A stretch of 6,804 nucleotides of DNA from Magnetovibrio sp. (lineage in GTDB: Bacteria > Pseudomonadota > Alphaproteobacteria > Rhodospirillales > Magnetovibrionaceae). The stretch covers positions 1 to 6,804 of the forward strand of contig JAESUA010000251.1 of the NCBI GenBank assembly GCA_016763255.1. Reading direction: 5' to 3'. The stretch's first letter is position 1; each line of letters starts with the position of its first letter. The notes beneath the pieces were generated by a model that was given only the letters and a program-made list of their open reading frames with translations, was not told the DNA's origin and searched no databases. Shown here piece after piece: positions 6,191 through 6,804 of this stretch. The position numbers and the translations under genes are program-made.

Positions 6191-6774
6191 TGTTTTGCAC
6201 ACTCCATGCCTTGCAAACGCGTGGTGCGTTTTTCGCCGCCTTCACGCCAGACAATTTCAAGGTCGAACCGGGTGCCCGGTGCCAAACCAAATGTAATCAT
6301 GCCCCAATTGTAATCGGTGGGCGCGAATTCTTGTTGCGTCGGAAACAGCGCCCACTTGAACGCCACGCGTTGTTCATCATCCACGCCCAATCGATCCCAT
6401 ACCGGTTGCCAATCGGCACGGGTGCGCAGTTGGCGTTCTTCATCACCGATAAAGATGCGCCATTCGCTTTGATCAATGGTGATGTGTGGTGCGCTGGGCT
6501 CAGTGGCCAGGTTGCCAAAGGCGGAGCGAAACAAACAGGCTTCGTTAACCAGCAGGTTCACGCCCGCCTCATCAAAACCACGACCGATGAAAAATCCGCG
6601 CACCTGATCGTGCACCAAGGCCTGGGTCTCCAGGCGCAAGCCGTCACCTTGCCAGCGAAACACGCCGGGGCCTTCCAGCCCCGCTTCCTGTGCGGTCACC
6701 GGTGTGGCTGCACCGAGATACAGGCCGGCAATTGCGCCCAATAACCAGCCGCCAAAAACGTTATGAATGCGCAC
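6187..6774 (-). CDS. Secreted protein of unknown function, partner gene of the TlpA-like thioredoxin
   Basis: I do not recognise this 195-residue protein. It begins with a clear Sec signal peptide: a short basic start, a hydrophobic stretch over about residues 7-22, and likely cleavage after VTA at 28. The mature part is soluble with no further membrane segment, is rich in Trp/Phe and charged residues, and has blocks such as DQVRGFFIGRGF (56-67) and YNWGMITFGLAPGTRFDLEIVW (155-176) that suggest a beta-rich domain. It has exactly two cysteines, Cys80 and Cys192, both in the mature part, so one disulfide is possible. The GTG start at 6774 follows GAGGGGG (6788-6782 on the minus strand) at 7 bases. 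Its TGA overlaps the thioredoxin ATG. The adjacent thioredoxin makes it a candidate client or co-factor, which is an inference. The promoter lies beyond the right edge. Confidence 0.8.
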   Translation of the reverse strand: MRIHNVFGGWLLGAIAGLYLGAATPVTAQEAGLEGPGVFRWQGDGLRLETQALVHDQVRGFFIGRGFDEAGVNLLVNEACLFRSAFGNLATEPSAPHITIDQSEWRIFIGDEERQLRTRADWQPVWDRLGVDDEQRVAFKWALFPTQQEFAPTDYNWGMITFGLAPGTRFDLEIVWREGGEKRTTRLQGMECAKQ

Positions 6775-6781
6775 CTTGTTT

Positions 6782-6788
6782 CCCCCTC
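6782..6788 (-). promoter_or_regulatory. Ribosome binding site for the minus-strand secreted protein
   Basis: The minus strand reads GAGGGGG, ending 7 bases before the GTG at 6774. It supports this non-ATG start, which also places the signal peptide at the very N-terminus. Confidence 0.65.
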
Positions 6789-6804
6789 ACGCTTCAAAAC
6801 TGAA

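Noticed and set aside
6190..6744. Plus-strand open frame of 184 codons opposite the secreted protein
   Set aside because: The minus-strand reading has a signal peptide, a good ribosome site and an ATGA overlap with a clear thioredoxin gene; the plus-strand frame has none of these.

Overview
This window looks like chromosomal DNA from a flagellated alphaproteobacterium, most probably of the Rhodospirillales/Rhodospirillaceae type. The evidence is moderate-to-high GC, alphaproteobacterial-type GlnE, PPK2, BCP-like peroxiredoxin and DUF455 proteins, a FliL protein, and tight gene packing with overlapping stop/start codons. No RNA genes, CRISPR arrays, insertion sequences or phage genes are visible. 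The taxonomic call rests on how the proteins read, not on a search.

Left part, plus strand (1-2610): most of glnE, the two-domain enzyme that adenylylates and deadenylylates glutamine synthetase. Its 5' end lies outside the window. The gene is interrupted in the linker between its two nucleotidyltransferase domains, first by an in-frame TAG (929-931) and then by an apparent one-base loss in a run of six G (1037-1042). The N-terminal domain therefore ends at 931 and the C-terminal domain is open again in another frame up to 2610. Both catalytic domains are otherwise intact. This is a fresh lesion, a split enzyme, or a sequencing/assembly error.

Middle, plus strand (2721-5009): a likely three-gene unit. 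It holds a PPK2-family polyphosphate kinase with a lysine-rich N-terminal tail, a BCP/PrxQ-type peroxiredoxin, and a DUF455 ferritin-like protein whose GTG start overlaps the peroxiredoxin stop (GTGA). The upstream gap carries a possible sigma70-type promoter and an imperfect inverted repeat. The theme is nitrogen/phosphate/energy status plus peroxide and possibly iron handling, although the link is inferred from order only.

Right part: fliL (plus strand, 5083-5661), a single-pass membrane protein of the flagellar basal body with an unusually acidic, partly repeat-built cytoplasmic tail and no other flagellar gene in view. It converges, with a 4-base gap, on a two-gene minus-strand unit. In transcription order that unit is a secreted protein of unknown function with two cysteines in its mature part (6774 to 6187), then a TlpA/ResA-like periplasmic thioredoxin (6190 to 5666), joined by an ATGA overlap. 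The layout suggests a redox enzyme made together with a possible partner or substrate.

No clearly new multi-gene system is visible. The observations most worth checking are the broken glnE at its domain boundary and the thioredoxin/unknown secreted protein pair.
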